Below, piece by piece: positions 9,407-19,000 of a stretch of 64,000 nucleotides of DNA (positions are counted from its first letter, which is position 1; every line of letters begins with the position of its first letter). The stretch covers positions 558,001 to 622,000 of the forward strand of contig JAOSJL010000001.1 in assembly GCA_027494115.1 (NCBI GenBank), given 5' to 3'. The notes under the pieces are model-generated. The model saw only the letters and a list, made by a program, of their open reading frames with translations. It had not been told where the DNA came from and searched no databases. Position numbers and translations under genes: made by a program. Origin of the DNA: Acidimicrobiia bacterium. GTDB taxonomy: Bacteria > Actinomycetota > Acidimicrobiia > IMCC26256 > JAOSJL01.

Positions 9407-10095
9407 GACGCGTCCCCGGAGTCGGCGGAGTCGGCCGTGCCGCTCAGACGCGCCGTGGTGGTGTCGAGGGTGGCCTGTGAGAACACCAGCCAGTCGTTGG
9501 CGAGGATGTCGTACGCGTTGAGCTCCTCGGGCACGACGATCTGGACGCTGCGACCGAGGTTGCGGAACGACTTCCAGGTGTTGACCTCGCCGCGGTCGAG
9601 AACGAGCAGCACCCGCGGGTCCTTCTTCTCGTCGGTGCCGCGGAGCTCGAGTGATTCGAGGGTGGTCTTGGCGTCCTTGGTCTTGGGCTCGGGGAAGTCC
9701 CAGGAGTCGACGACGAGCACCCGGCTCTCCGACGCACGGTCCGACAGCGCGGACAGCAGAGCGAGACGGACCATCTTCTTCGGTGTGCGCTGGGTGTAGT
9801 CGCGGGGTCGGGGGCCGTGGGCGATTCCGCCACCCTCCCAGTGCGGGGCCCGGATGGAGCCCTGGCGGGCGCGCCCGGTTCCCTTCTGCCGCCACGGCTT
9901 GGCACCGCCGCCGGCCACCTCGGCGCGGGTCTTGGTGCTTGCGTTCCCGCCGCGGGCTGCGGCGAGTTGGGCGGTGACGACCTGGTGGAGCACAGCAGCG
10001 TTGGGCGTGATCCCGAAGATCGCCTCGGGCAGCTCCACGCTTCCCTTCTTCGTGCCGTCCTGGGTACGCACGTCGGCCTCGAGAGCGGCGCTCAC
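9403..10095 (-). CDS. rplD: 50S ribosomal protein L4
   Basis: Exit-tunnel protein and, in E. coli, the autogenous repressor of the S10 operon. The 230-aa product has the tunnel loop with [20 protein letters not shown] and [19 protein letters not shown], then LPLL-type core [18 protein letters not shown]. The start is a GTG at 10095 overlapping the rplC stop (GTGA). A short acidic/serine tail ([12 protein letters not shown]) closes the protein. Confidence 0.97.
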   Translation of the reverse strand: MSAALEADVRTQDGTKKGSVELPEAIFGITPNAAVLHQVVTAQLAAARGGNASTKTRAEVAGGGAKPWRQKGTGRARQGSIRAPHWEGGGIAHGPRPRDYTQRTPKKMVRLALLSALSDRASESRVLVVDSWDFPEPKTKDAKTTLESLELRGTDEKKDPRVLLVLDRGEVNTWKSFRNLGRSVQIVVPEELNAYDILANDWLVFSQATLDTTTARLSGTADSADSGDAS

Positions 10096-10745
10096 GACGC
10101 GCTCCTCACCCGCGGCTTGGCGGCGTTGCGCACGAAGACGACCGAACCCTTGGCGCCGGGAACAGATCCCTTGATCAACAGGAGGTTGCGTTCGGCATCG
10201 CCCTCGACGACCTCGAGGTTGAGCGTCGTGGTCTTGGCGTTGCCGTGACGTCCGGGCATCTTCTGGCCCTTGAAGATCCGTGCGGGCGTGGCACACGCGC
10301 CGACGGCACCGGGCTTGCGGTGGACCTTGTGCGCACCGTGCGAGGCCGGCTGTCCCTTGAAGTTGTGGCGGGCCATCACTCCCGTGAAGCCCTTGCCCTT
10401 GCTGATGCCCGAGATGTCGACGAGCTCCCCGCTCTCGAACACGTCGGCGGCGATGGTCTGTCCGATCTCGAAACCCTCGAGGTCGTCGACCTTCAATTCG
10501 GCGAGATGTCTGCTGGGTGGCGCCTCGGCAGCAGCGAGGTGGCCGAGTTCCCCCCCGGAGAGACGCGATTCCTTGACGTCACCGAACGCGAGCTGCACCG
10601 CGGAGTAGCCGTCGCGCTCGGGAGTCTTGAGCTGCACGACGCGACAGGGCCCGGCCTGGATGACCGTCACCGGTACGACCCGGTTCTCGTCGTCCCAGAC
10701 CTGGGTCATTCCGAGCTTGCGCCCGAGGATCCCCTTGCCTGCCAT
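10092..10745 (-). CDS. rplC: 50S ribosomal protein L3
   Basis: Near the peptidyl-transferase centre, 217 aa. MAGKGILGRKLGMTQVWDD starts the protein. FTGVMARHNFKGQPASHG and the glutamine-containing KGQKMPGRHGN loop follow; the latter is the usual site of PrmB methylation. The ATG at 10745 is chosen over a longer frame that runs into tandem repeats. In most bacteria rpsJ lies directly upstream; here it is 14 kb away, so rplC must head its own transcription unit. Confidence 0.97.
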   Translation of the reverse strand: MAGKGILGRKLGMTQVWDDENRVVPVTVIQAGPCRVVQLKTPERDGYSAVQLAFGDVKESRLSGGELGHLAAAEAPPSRHLAELKVDDLEGFEIGQTIAADVFESGELVDISGISKGKGFTGVMARHNFKGQPASHGAHKVHRKPGAVGACATPARIFKGQKMPGRHGNAKTTTLNLEVVEGDAERNLLLIKGSVPGAKGSVVFVRNAAKPRVRSAS

Positions 10746-11022
10746 GGTCGTCCCGCTTCTGTGCTGCCGACAGCCGCGCTGTCGGGATTCCGTTTCGTTC
10801 TGTTGACGCGAACGCTCCGCTCGGAGCGGGGCCCCGGCGGAGCGTGGTTCGGTTGTGCCGCCTGGTTCCGCCCGCGGGCGGCCTGAGCAGACTTCGGTTG
10901 TCGAGGTGGTCCGATCTGCGCTCCGGGGCCGTGGGAAGGGCCCCAGCGCCGAACGGGCAGTGTATCGGCCCCAAGGGCGCCGAGCGAAACGGCCCGCGAG
11001 CGAAACGGCCCCGCATTGCCTC
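10746..11022 (-). promoter_or_regulatory. Structured leader/promoter region upstream of rplC
   Basis: This interval must carry the promoter for rplC-secY because the S10 operon is split. Seen directly: a 7-bp perfect stem with a 5-base loop at 10767-10785 (CCGACAG...CTGTCGG), about 20 bp before the rplC start; a second palindromic block CGCTCCGCTCGGAGCG near 10810-10825; and a tandem pair of GCGAAACGGCCC near 10985-11010. No convincing -10/-35 pair could be fixed by eye. Attenuation or autogenous control by L4 at the hairpins is an inference. Confidence 0.5.
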
Positions 11023-11078
11023 ATGGCTCCATGGCTCCATGGCTCCATGGCTCCATGGCTCCATGGCTCCATGGCTCG
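11023..11078. repeat. Seven tandem copies of an 8-bp unit (ATGGCTCC)
   Basis: Six perfect ATGGCTCC units and a seventh ending in G, head to tail. It lies just downstream of csoR in the non-coding stretch before rplC. Because the unit is 8 bp, copy-number slippage would not be constrained by a reading frame here. Confidence 0.95.
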
Positions 11079-11080
11079 AC

Positions 11081-11104
11081 GGATCAGCGGATCAGCGGAT
11101 CAGC
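11081..11104. repeat. Three tandem copies of an 8-bp unit (GGATCAGC) covering the csoR stop
   Basis: Three perfect GGATCAGC units immediately after the 8-bp array. The csoR stop codon (11092-11094 on the minus strand) lies inside this repeat, so a gain or loss of a unit would change the last codons of CsoR. Confidence 0.9.
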
Positions 11105-11361
11105 GGTCGACGGTTCCCGAACACGGCACCGATCAGCTCGTCGGCCACGTCGTCGATCCGGCCGTCGGCGTAGGCGTCGGCGACGCAGGTTCTCAGGTGC
11201 CCGTCGAGGATGGCCTGCGCGGCCCGGTCGAGGGCCCCCTGAACGGCTCCGAGCTGGTGGAGCACGTCGATGCAGTAGCGGTCTTCTTCGAGCATCCGGA
11301 TCACGCCGTCGAGGTGCCCGCGGGCGCTTCGTAGACGCTGAAGTGCCTCGGGCTTGCTCAT
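11092..11361 (-). CDS. csoR: CsoR-family copper-sensing repressor
   Basis: Four-helix-bundle metal-responsive repressor, 89 aa. The family fingerprint LQRLRSARGHLDGVIRMLEE is followed by the copper-ligand triad Cys-His-Cys (RYCIDVLHQ and DGHLRTCV). This fits CsoR (Cu(I)) rather than RcnR or FrmR. It is the last gene of a three-gene minus-strand unit copA-SHOCT-csoR, overlapping the SHOCT gene by 4 bp. It likely represses the unit through the G/C-tract site in the promoter at about 14.71 kb (inference from family knowledge). Confidence 0.9.
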   Translation of the reverse strand: MSKPEALQRLRSARGHLDGVIRMLEEDRYCIDVLHQLGAVQGALDRAAQAILDGHLRTCVADAYADGRIDDVADELIGAVFGNRRPLIR

Positions 11362-11642
11362 CGCAGTGAGTCCAGTCGTTCGTGGTACTCGTCGGTGGTC
11401 AGCTCGCCGCGTGCATAGCGCTCGGCGAGGATCTCGCGTGGCCGATCACTCCGCTCATGCGTGCCCCGGTCCTGGCCGCGCATCACGAGCCAGACCGCGA
11501 CACCGATGACGACGACCCAGAAGATCATCATCAGCGAGCCCCACAGCCACATCCATCCTCCACCCCATCCGTCCATGTGGCCATGTCCGTCGGCGAGCAT
11601 CCCTGCCAGCCGTGGCGTCGGTTGCAGAATCGTCAGTTGCAT
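11358..11642 (-). CDS. SHOCT-domain small membrane protein
   Basis: 94-aa protein with one strong membrane segment (about residues 34-53, LMMIFWVVVIGVAVWLVMRG) and a C-terminal SHOCT-type motif (PREILAERYARGELTTDEYH, then ERLDSLR). The N-terminal part is rich in His/Met/Trp/Gly (GMLADGHGHMDGWGGGW), which could bind metal. Such small SHOCT proteins are commonly found next to copper ATPases, but their function is not established. ATG at 11642 preceded by a G-rich RBS; a TTG three codons upstream overlaps the copA stop. Confidence 0.8.
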   Translation of the reverse strand: MQLTILQPTPRLAGMLADGHGHMDGWGGGWMWLWGSLMMIFWVVVIGVAVWLVMRGQDRGTHERSDRPREILAERYARGELTTDEYHERLDSLR

Positions 11643-11647
11643 GGTCC

Positions 11648-14600
11648 TCAACTCCCCACGAGGTTCTCGACGAATCTCTCGGGCTCGGCGACGAATGCGT
11701 CACGACAGCCCTCGGAACAGAAGAAGTGGTCGCGACCGTCGTGGTGCGCGTGGATCCCCGTCGTCGGGTCGACGGTCATCCCACATACGGGATCGGTGGC
11801 CATCGGTGCCGGCTGGTTCTCGTCCTCTGGCTCCGTCTCGACACGGGGCTCCACGTTCGCCGCCTCGGCCTCCGGAAGCGGTGCCGCGTGCCACCGCCGC
11901 AACCGATTGGCGTTGGTGACCACCGACAGGGAACTCGCCGCCATCGCGGCGGCGGCGATGATCGGGCTCAGGCGGATCCCGAAGAACGGGTAGAGCACCC
12001 CGGCGGCGATCGGGATACCGACGGCGTTGTAGACGAATGCGAGGAACAGGTTCTGGCGAATGTTGCGCATCGTGGCTCGGCTGAGGGTGATCGCCGTGAC
12101 CACGCCGGTGACCGCGCCGGAGATGAGCGTGACGTCCGAGGATTCGATCGCGACGTCGGTCCCGGTGCCGATGGCGAAGCCGACGTCGGCCTGTGCGAGA
12201 GCCGGGGCGTCGTTGATGCCGTCGCCGACCATTCCGACAACCTTGCCTTCCTCCTGGAGTCGGCGGACCTCCCGTGCCTTGTGGTCCGGAAGGACCTCGG
12301 CCAGCACCCGACCGACCCCGGTCTGGCGGGCGATCGCTGCGGCGGTTCGCCGGTTGTCCCCTGTCATCATCACGGCCTCGACACCGAGACGCGTCAGAGC
12401 CGCGACCGCCGACACCGAGTCGTCCTTGAGGGTGTCGGCCACCGCGACCACTCCGGCCGGTCGGCCGTCGACAGCAGCGAGCATCGGCGTCTTGCCCGCT
12501 TCGGACAGGCGATCCGCGACCGCTTCGAGATCGGTCGATTCGACCCCGGCGTCCTCGAGGAGCCGACGGCTGCCCACGAGAACCTCGCGACCGTCGACCG
12601 TCGCGCGGATGCCCTTGCCCGTCACCGAGTCGAAACTCTCCGGATCGGTCAACTCCAGCGAACGATCACGCGCCCCCCGCACGATCGCTTCACCCAGGGG
12701 GTGCTCCGACGAGCGTTCCGCCGAAGCCACGAGGCGGAGCAGGTCGTCGGTGTCGACACCTTCGACAGGTTCCAGGTCGGTGAGCGCGGGTTCTCCTCGG
12801 GTGAGGGTGCCGGTCTTGTCGAGCACGATCGTGTCGAGCTCGTGGGCCGTCTCGAGTGCCTCTGCGGAGCGGATCAGGATGCCGTGCTGGGCACCCTTGC
12901 CGGTGCCGACCATGATCGACAGGGGTGTGGCGAGACCGAGCGCGCACGGACAGGCGATGATCAGCACCGCCACCGCGCTGACCAGAGCGAGGGTGATCGC
13001 CGGCTCGGGCCCGAAAACGAACCAGACGGCGAAGGTGCCGAGCGCTATGAACATCACGCCCGGAACGAAGTAGCTCGACACCAGATCGGCGAGACGTTGA
13101 ATCGGTGCCCTCGATGCCTGCGCCTCCTCCACGAGACGCACGATCTGGGAGAGCATCGTGTCGGAGCCGACCTTGGTGGCCCGCAGACGGAAGGCACCCG
13201 TCTGGTTGATGGTCGCCCCGATGACGGTGTCGCCGACGTCCTTGGTGACCGGGATCGACTCGCCCGTGACCATCGACTCGTCGAGTGTCGAGCGACCCTG
13301 GATGATCTCCCCGTCGACCGGGATCTTGTCCCCCGGGCGCACCACGACCTCGTCGCCCACGACGACGTCCTCGACGGGCACCTCGCGCTCGTCGCCGTCG
13401 CGCACCACCCGGGCCGTGCGGGCCTGGAGGCCGATCAGTTCGCGAATGGCCTCACCGGTCCCCGCTTTGGCGCGGACCTCGAGGAGGCGACCGAGCAGGA
13501 TCAACGTGATGATCACACCGACGGCCTCGTAGTAGACGTCGCGGACCTCGGAGGGCAGGAGGCCCGGTGCCAGCGTGACGAGCAGGCTGTAGCCGAACGC
13601 TGCGCTCGTGCCGACCGTGATCAGGGTGTTCATGTCCGCGGTGCGGTGGCGCAACGTGAGCCAACCGATGCGGTGGATCGGCCAGCCCGCGTAGAACATC
13701 ACCGGGGCGATCAGGGCCAGTTGGAACCAATGGTTCAACATCAGCGACGGCACCCAGGTGACGTCGAAGAGCTCGTGGGCCATCACGGTGAACGCCACCG
13801 GGGTGCTCAGAACCGCACCGACGATCACCCGACGGCTCAGATCGGAGATCTCCGCCTGTCGGGCGGCAGCTTCGGCATCCTCCTCTTCGCCTTCGCGCTC
13901 AGCGCCGTCATGCGTAGTGGCGGATCCGCCTTCGTCCACTGTGCGGACGCGGTAGCCGATCTCGGAAACTGCGTCGGTGATTTCGTCGACCGTGATGCGA
14001 TCCGAGTCGTACACGACGCTGAGCCGCTCCTGAGCCGGTCTCGCCTCCACCCGATCGACACCCGCGACGTCCTCGAGCCAGGCTTCGATGTTCGTCACGC
14101 AGGTCGGGCATCCGGTACCCACGGACTCGAGTGCCAGTTCCACCCGGGCTTCACCGTCCACCTCGACACCAGGGCCGACGTGGACCGTGCGTGCCTCCTC
14201 GTGCTCGTGTGCGTGCGCCTCCACGTCGGCCTCAACGGCGCCCGCGTCGGCGGGAGTGGCGGTGTCGATGGTCCCGGAACCGTTGCCCGCCTCGACGACG
14301 AGCGTGCCGTGCACCATGTTCATGCCGCAGGCGAAACCGAACTCTCCCTCCTTTTCCGGGGTGAACTCGACCGCAGCGGTCCCGAAGGCCGGGAGTGCCT
14401 TGCTCACGCCGAAATCCGGGAACAGGACCCGCGACGTGCAGTCACCGGATTCCTGTCGATCGAAAGTGAGTCGCAGGGGTACGCCCTCCCGCACGACGAT
14501 CCGGTCGGGCGAGTACCCACCCTTCACCGTGACGACGACCTCCTGGACGCCCCCTTGCATCGCCGCCTTCCCGGCCCGCTTCGGTCCGAAGAAGAACCAG

Positions 14601-14659
14601 CCCAGGAACCCGATCGCGACGACCGTCCCGACGATCACCCCCACATCGGCGACACTCAT
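11648..14659 (-). CDS. copA: Multidomain copper P1B-type ATPase (cupredoxin-HMA-ATPase-YHS)
   Basis: Copper-exporting P-type ATPase with extra domains; 1,003 aa from ATG 14659. Order: N-terminal membrane anchor (about residues 3-20); cupredoxin-like domain (about 40-125) ending [10 protein letters not shown]; His/Glu-rich linker; HMA domain with [10 protein letters not shown]; eight-helix ATPase with TGES actuator motif, [10 protein letters not shown] metal site in helix 6, DKTGTLT phosphorylation motif, SEHPLGEAI nucleotide-site HP and [12 protein letters not shown] hinge; C-terminal YHS domain ([10 protein letters not shown]...[11 protein letters not shown]). The CPC motif and the HMA domain indicate Cu(I). 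The cupredoxin and YHS fusions are unusual and may feed or sense copper (inference). The start is supported by a promoter just upstream. Confidence 0.95.
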   Translation of the reverse strand: MSVADVGVIVGTVVAIGFLGWFFFGPKRAGKAAMQGGVQEVVVTVKGGYSPDRIVVREGVPLRLTFDRQESGDCTSRVLFPDFGVSKALPAFGTAAVEFTPEKEGEFGFACGMNMVHGTLVVEAGNGSGTIDTATPADAGAVEADVEAHAHEHEEARTVHVGPGVEVDGEARVELALESVGTGCPTCVTNIEAWLEDVAGVDRVEARPAQERLSVVYDSDRITVDEITDAVSEIGYRVRTVDEGGSATTHDGAEREGEEEDAEAAARQAEISDLSRRVIVGAVLSTPVAFTVMAHELFDVTWVPSLMLNHWFQLALIAPVMFYAGWPIHRIGWLTLRHRTADMNTLITVGTSAAFGYSLLVTLAPGLLPSEVRDVYYEAVGVIITLILLGRLLEVRAKAGTGEAIRELIGLQARTARVVRDGDEREVPVEDVVVGDEVVVRPGDKIPVDGEIIQGRSTLDESMVTGESIPVTKDVGDTVIGATINQTGAFRLRATKVGSDTMLSQIVRLVEEAQASRAPIQRLADLVSSYFVPGVMFIALGTFAVWFVFGPEPAITLALVSAVAVLIIACPCALGLATPLSIMVGTGKGAQHGILIRSAEALETAHELDTIVLDKTGTLTRGEPALTDLEPVEGVDTDDLLRLVASAERSSEHPLGEAIVRGARDRSLELTDPESFDSVTGKGIRATVDGREVLVGSRRLLEDAGVESTDLEAVADRLSEAGKTPMLAAVDGRPAGVVAVADTLKDDSVSAVAALTRLGVEAVMMTGDNRRTAAAIARQTGVGRVLAEVLPDHKAREVRRLQEEGKVVGMVGDGINDAPALAQADVGFAIGTGTDVAIESSDVTLISGAVTGVVTAITLSRATMRNIRQNLFLAFVYNAVGIPIAAGVLYPFFGIRLSPIIAAAAMAASSLSVVTNANRLRRWHAAPLPEAEAANVEPRVETEPEDENQPAPMATDPVCGMTVDPTTGIHAHHDGRDHFFCSEGCRDAFVAEPERFVENLVGS

Positions 14660-14704
14660 GCTCGTGCTCCCCTCGACCTGCGTCTCCGGCGGCCTCGAAA
14701 GGAG

Positions 14705-14733
14705 GGTATACCCCCGGGGGAGGGGGCTGTCCA
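14705..14733 (-). promoter_or_regulatory. copA promoter with probable CsoR operator in the spacer
   Basis: On the minus strand a TGGACA (-35, 14728-14733) and TATACC (-10, 14705-14710) are separated by exactly 17 bp. The spacer is the G/C-tract palindrome CCCCCGGGGG, which overlaps GGGTATACCC, the kind of site bound by CsoR repressors. The copA ATG lies about 45 bp downstream. The promoter call is from sequence; CsoR binding is inferred from the family and the adjacent csoR. Confidence 0.7.
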
Positions 14734-14797
14734 GCCAGCCTTTCAACCTGGAAATCTTGGTAAGAAGAGGTCTCTCGACATCCGTGGGGCCATCCGA

Positions 14798-14820
14798 TTG
14801 ATATCCCCCCCGGGGAGGGG
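14798..14820 (+). promoter_or_regulatory. Second G/C-tract operator-like site, facing the truncated transporter
   Basis: ATATCCCCCCCGGGGAGGGG at 14801-14820 closely resembles the copA site (TATACCCCCGGGGGAGGGG). It begins 3 bases after the start of a plus-strand TTGATA that could be a -35. The expected -10 (14821-14826, TCTTGC) is poor, consistent with a decayed promoter in front of the truncated transporter. Confidence 0.45.
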
Positions 14821-14903
14821 TCTTGCTCCCCCGTTCCTCGACCTCGGCCTGGGTGAGAACACGATGTTCAGCGCCGCGCCCGTGGCTGCGCGACAGGCGG
14901 TAG

Positions 14904-15473
14904 CGGCCCGATTCGGCTCTGGAGACTACCTACCTCAATCTCGTCTGGCAGGACAAGATGGTCACGGGCATGTTCGAAGCGTTCCTGGGCACGCTCGTGG
15001 TGGTCTTCGTCCTGATGCTGTTGCTGTTCCGCTCGCTGCGCGACGCGGCACTCGCCATGGTTCCGGTTCTCCTCGCCGTGCTCGTTGTCTACGGCGCGGC
15101 CGGCTGGATCGGCAAGGACTACGACATGCCGATGGCGGTCCTCTCCGCGCTCGTGCTCGGTATCGGTGTCGACTTCGGCATCCACTTCGTGCAGCGCTAC
15201 GGCGAGCTCCGCGATGCGACCGGCTCGGCCCGAGAAGCACTCGTACAGTTCTTTGAGGAGCCCGCCCGTGCCCTGACCCGCAACGCCCTGGTCATTGCAG
15301 TCGGGTTCCTGCCGCTGTTCCTGTCGACCCTCGTCCCCTACCTGGTCGTCGGGGCGTTCCTGGCGTCGCTCATGCTCCTGAGCTGGGCCGCCACGCTCGT
15401 CGTTCTCCCACCCCTCGTGCTCGTCACCGACCGCAGACGACCGGTGCCGACGCCCGGGACCCTCCGCGACTGA
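14904..15473 (+). pseudogene. C-terminal remnant of an RND/MMPL-type transporter
   Basis: The frame opens after a stop at 14901 and reads [18 protein letters not shown], then MVTGMFEAFLG and five to six membrane segments. Typical RND-superfamily stretches such as MAVLSALVLGIGVDFGIHFVQRY and ALTRNALVIAVGFLPLFLST are present. Only about 190 aa of a protein normally several times that size remain; the N-terminal part is absent. Shorter starts (ATG 14958) do not give a complete protein. A copper-type operator lies just upstream, so the intact gene may once have belonged to the metal-efflux cassette (inference). Confidence 0.8.
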
Positions 15474-15518
15474 CTGGCCCATCATCCTCGGCCGCTTCCC
15501 CAGACCGTCGCGGGAATC

Positions 15519-15810
15519 TCGGATCGTGTAGCCGCCGGTGAGCCGTTTCGTATGGCCGTCTTCGAGCTGCTCGACCAGTTCAACCTGCCGCAGACCGACG
15601 ATGACCGGAGTCGGGCGATCGAGGTGTCGCCCGCTCCGACCGGCGACGCGCGTTACGACGCCTTCCTGGGCGGCCTCGCCGAATGGGTCGCCACGGCCAA
15701 CGCACTGGCCGTACCCGCGTGGACGCAGGACGAGGATCGATTCCTCGACCGATTCTGGTTCCTGAGCGACACCCCGGGTTTCCGCGCTCTGGCCGTTGCT
15801 CAGGGGTGGG
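15519..15810 (+). pseudogene. Gene fragment, family not named with confidence
   Basis: In-frame fragment SDRVAAGEPFRMAVFELLDQ..., then GDARYDAFLGGLAEWVA, VPAWTQDEDRFLDRFWF and LSDTPGFRALAV. The pattern resembles a domain seen in actinobacterial proteins linked to HTH/antitoxin-like regulators, but I cannot name it securely. Recognisable sequence stops at about 15800 and the frame runs straight into the 53-bp palindromic repeat. It has no own RBS or promoter, so it looks like a deletion remnant. Confidence 0.55.
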
Positions 15811-15852
15811 GCGGCGATCGCGCTCGCGTAATGTCTGCGAGCCCCGGCTTGG

Positions 15853-15905
15853 GCGTGATGCGTCCGAGAGGCTCGCATAGCGCGCGCCAGGGACGCATCT
15901 ATCGA
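15853..15905. repeat. 53-bp palindromic repeat, copy A
   Basis: Identical over all 53 bp to 24749-24801 and in the same orientation. Its arms GATGCGTCC and GGACGCATC are perfect 9-bp complements. The inner part (GGCTCGC...GCGCGCC) can also pair with one mismatch, so the element can fold into one long hairpin. It lies 115 bp beyond the 3' end of the giant surface-protein gene. It could be a REP/MITE-like element, a terminator or a recombination scar. Confidence 0.9.
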
Positions 15906-16020
15906 CCCCGAAGCGTCTCGAATCTTCGACGAGCCCGGCCTCCGCGTTTCTTCATCGGACGCCCACCTCAGGCGGGACACCTTCGATCCGCTCAGCGGTG
16001 CCGGTTCCGCAACAGCCTGA

Positions 16021-19000
16021 TCAGGTTCGGCGTTCGCAGCTCGACCGGAGGTTCCACCAGGCCTTCTCACACGTGTCGCGTCCCGACCCTCCGAACAGGA
16101 AGTCGAAATCGGGACCGCCGAGCAGAACGTCCCGTCCGGAGCCTCCGAAGAGGAAGTCGACACCGGGCCCTCCCCTCGAGGCGATCGTGGCCGCTGCCAC
16201 CGAAGAGCACATCGTGGCCGTCGCCTCCGAGGAGGGTGTCGTCACCACTGCCACCGAAGAGCACGTCGGGACCGTCGCCCCCGATCAGAATGTCGTCGCC
16301 ACCGAAGCCGATCAGGAGGTCACCGCCACCGAGCCCGCAGATCACGTCGGGGCCGGACGTGCCGGTGAGGATGTCGGGCCGCTCGGTACCGGTCACCGTG
16401 CAGCCGTCCCCACCCTCGACCTCGATCCTGACCGTGGCGGTGGACTCGGCGCCGGAGGGATCTGCGGCGGTGTACTCGAAGGTGTCGGTCCCGGCGAAAC
16501 CGCCTTCCGGCGTGTAGGTGAGCCCGCCACCGGGCGCGGCGGCGACCAGGCCGTGCCCGCCCTGGGTGAACGAGGCCACCACGAGCGGATCACCGTCGAC
16601 GTCGGTGTCGTTGTCGAGCACGGCGACGGTGACCGCGGTTGCCTCCGCAGTGGTTGCCTCGTCGTCGCGTGCGACCGGCGGGTCGTTCACCGGGGTGACG
16701 GTCATGCGCACCGTCGCCGTCGCCTCCTGGTCGTGCTCGTCGACCACGGTGTAGGTGAAGGTGTCGTCCCCGTGGAAGTCGTCGTCGGGCGTGTAGGTGA
16801 CGCGGTTACCGTCGATCTCGACGTCGCCGTGGACCGCGTCACCGACCGAGACGATTGACAGTCCTTCGGGGTCGTTGGCGAGGACGTCGACCGTGACTGC
16901 GGTGTCCTCGTCGGTCTGTGCGTCGTCGTCGACCGGTTCGGGGGCCGGGAACTCGACCGTGGTGGTCGTGGCCGCGTCGGTCGGTGCGGGCTCGGCGTGG
17001 CCGACGGCGTCGGTGGCCGCGACCGCGAAGCCGTAGGAGTGGCCGGGCTCGCCGGGATAGTCACCCGCGGTGTCGGTCGTGTCGTTCTGCCAGATCTCGA
17101 GCGGGCCGCCGTCGACCGAGACCCAGACGTCGTAGGTCGCCGGGCCGGAGCCGTCGTCGGTCGCCGACCACGACACGGGAACGGGCCCCGGTGTCGAGCC
17201 GGGCAGGTCGTCGACCGTCCCGTCGGGCGCGCCGGCGTCGACGGTGTTGGTCCACACGTTGGTGTCGATGGGGTCGTTCAGGTCGAAGACGATCGACGCC
17301 GCCGCGTCGATCGTGGTGCCCGTCGTGCTCCCGGGAAGCGGGACGGCCGAGTAGGACGCGAATCCCTGCCCGGACCCCGTGCCGTCCTCGGGCGGCAGGA
17401 ACCCGACCAGCGCGTCGACCGGCACCTCACCCGTGTCAGGATCCAGACCCGTGATCGTCCAGCGCGCCACCCCCGTGTCGGGATCGAAGCTCGCCTCACC
17501 CCGCACGACGAGATCCACGGGGTCCTCGCCCGTCCCGGAACACCGGGACCGAGATCGTCTGCTCACCGCTGAACTCCTGCGCACCCGGCGGGGGGACGAA
17601 CTCGACGAGCGGGTAGCCCGATGGTGCGCCGACCGCCCCGAACCCGAACGTGCCCAACGAGAACGACGTGCGGTCGACGTCGGAGTCGACGATGGTCGTG
17701 ACGTCGACGATCGTCGCGGGCGCTTCGGCGGGCTCCTGGCCGGGGGATCGTCGACGAGCCCGGGCCGAGGTTCTCGAAGAAGATGCCGTAGTCGAGCCCA
17801 CCGGCATCGGCGATCCACCGCTCGACACCCGCACCGGCGGGTCCGAGGATCTCGTTGGGGTCGCTGGACACGAAGATGGCGACCGATTCGGTGCGCCGCG
17901 TCCGCTTGGGCGGCCGCGACCGCGTCCGGATCTTGGTACTGCTGACGGCGTCGTGGTCGTCGTCGCCGTCGTCGAAGGCGGGGCCCGGGCACCGGGTCCC
18001 CACACAACCACCGAGAGCGTCCTTGCCGGCGGCCTTCGCCGCGGCCAGACCCTCGGGGACGAACTCCTCTTCGTCGCCGTCGGGCTGCGTCTTGTCGGTG
18101 TCTTCGGGGTCCTCCTCCTTCTGCGTCTCCCCCGTACTCCCGCTCTTGGCACGCTTCTCGTCGGGACGCTGGATCCGGAACGAACCCACGCCGTTGCGGT
18201 CGAGCGTCGCGTAGCTCCGAGGTACCCGGTCGAACCTCCCAGGCAGTTCGCCACCGTTGGCGAGGAACTCGTCCCGGGCCGAACCCAACGTCTGGTTCAG
18301 CGCCCCGTAGGCCTCCGCCGGGCTCAGGTCTCGGCTGACGGGCCGGTCGATGGTTCCCTGGCGCCAGGCCTGGGTCAGAGCCCTTTGGTAGTCGTTGGGC
18401 GGTATGTAACCTGTAGCCGCGTGGAAGTTGGATTCGCCGAGGTTGAACTTCGCGTCGGCGGCCTGCTGCGCGGTCTGGTTGATCCAGTCGGCGTCGGGGT
18501 TCTGGAGGAGCAGTTGGTTGAACTGCCGGGTGTAGCTGTCGTCGTCGACCGTCACGCCCCATTCGGACGACGCGAGCGTGGCGACGTTGGGGACGTCGAT
18601 GTCGAAGGTGATCTCGGACGAGTAGCACGAGTCGTTCAGGAACAGCGTCGGGGTCTGCACCCCGTCGAGCGCCGCCTCCCAGTCGTCGCTGGTCACGTCT
18701 GTCTTGCCCGCGAATCCGTTGTACGCACGCGTCCCGCGATCCCCCGCCCCGCTTCTGAATGCGAGCCCGTGGCTGGAGTTCATGACGAACAGGAGGTCGT
18801 CACCGTCCATCTCGGGGTTGTTGACCGCGGCCGACACGGCGCCGAGCCCCTCGGTCCGGCTGACGTTGTCGGTGAGGAGCGTGACGTTGGCAGACGGGAC
18901 GTTGTAGGTGTCGGTGAGGGTGCTGGCCATCCGGCGCGCGTCCTGGCTCGCGCCGACGAGCGTTCCGTCGGGATTGCCGACGATCACGGCGTAGACGTTC

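Noticed and set aside
10747-11072. Long N-terminal extension of L3 into the tandem repeat
   Set aside because: The extension translates the 8-bp repeat (WSHGAMEP pattern) and GC-rich leader, without homology to L3.
11023-11104. CRISPR array
   Set aside because: Units are 8 bp with no spacers; a simple tandem repeat.
11612-15256. Very long plus-strand open frame opposite copA
   Set aside because: It mirrors the copA codons on the other strand, is rich in Arg/His/Asp of the kind produced by antisense GC-rich frames, has no recognisable motif and no RBS, and continues across the copA promoter.
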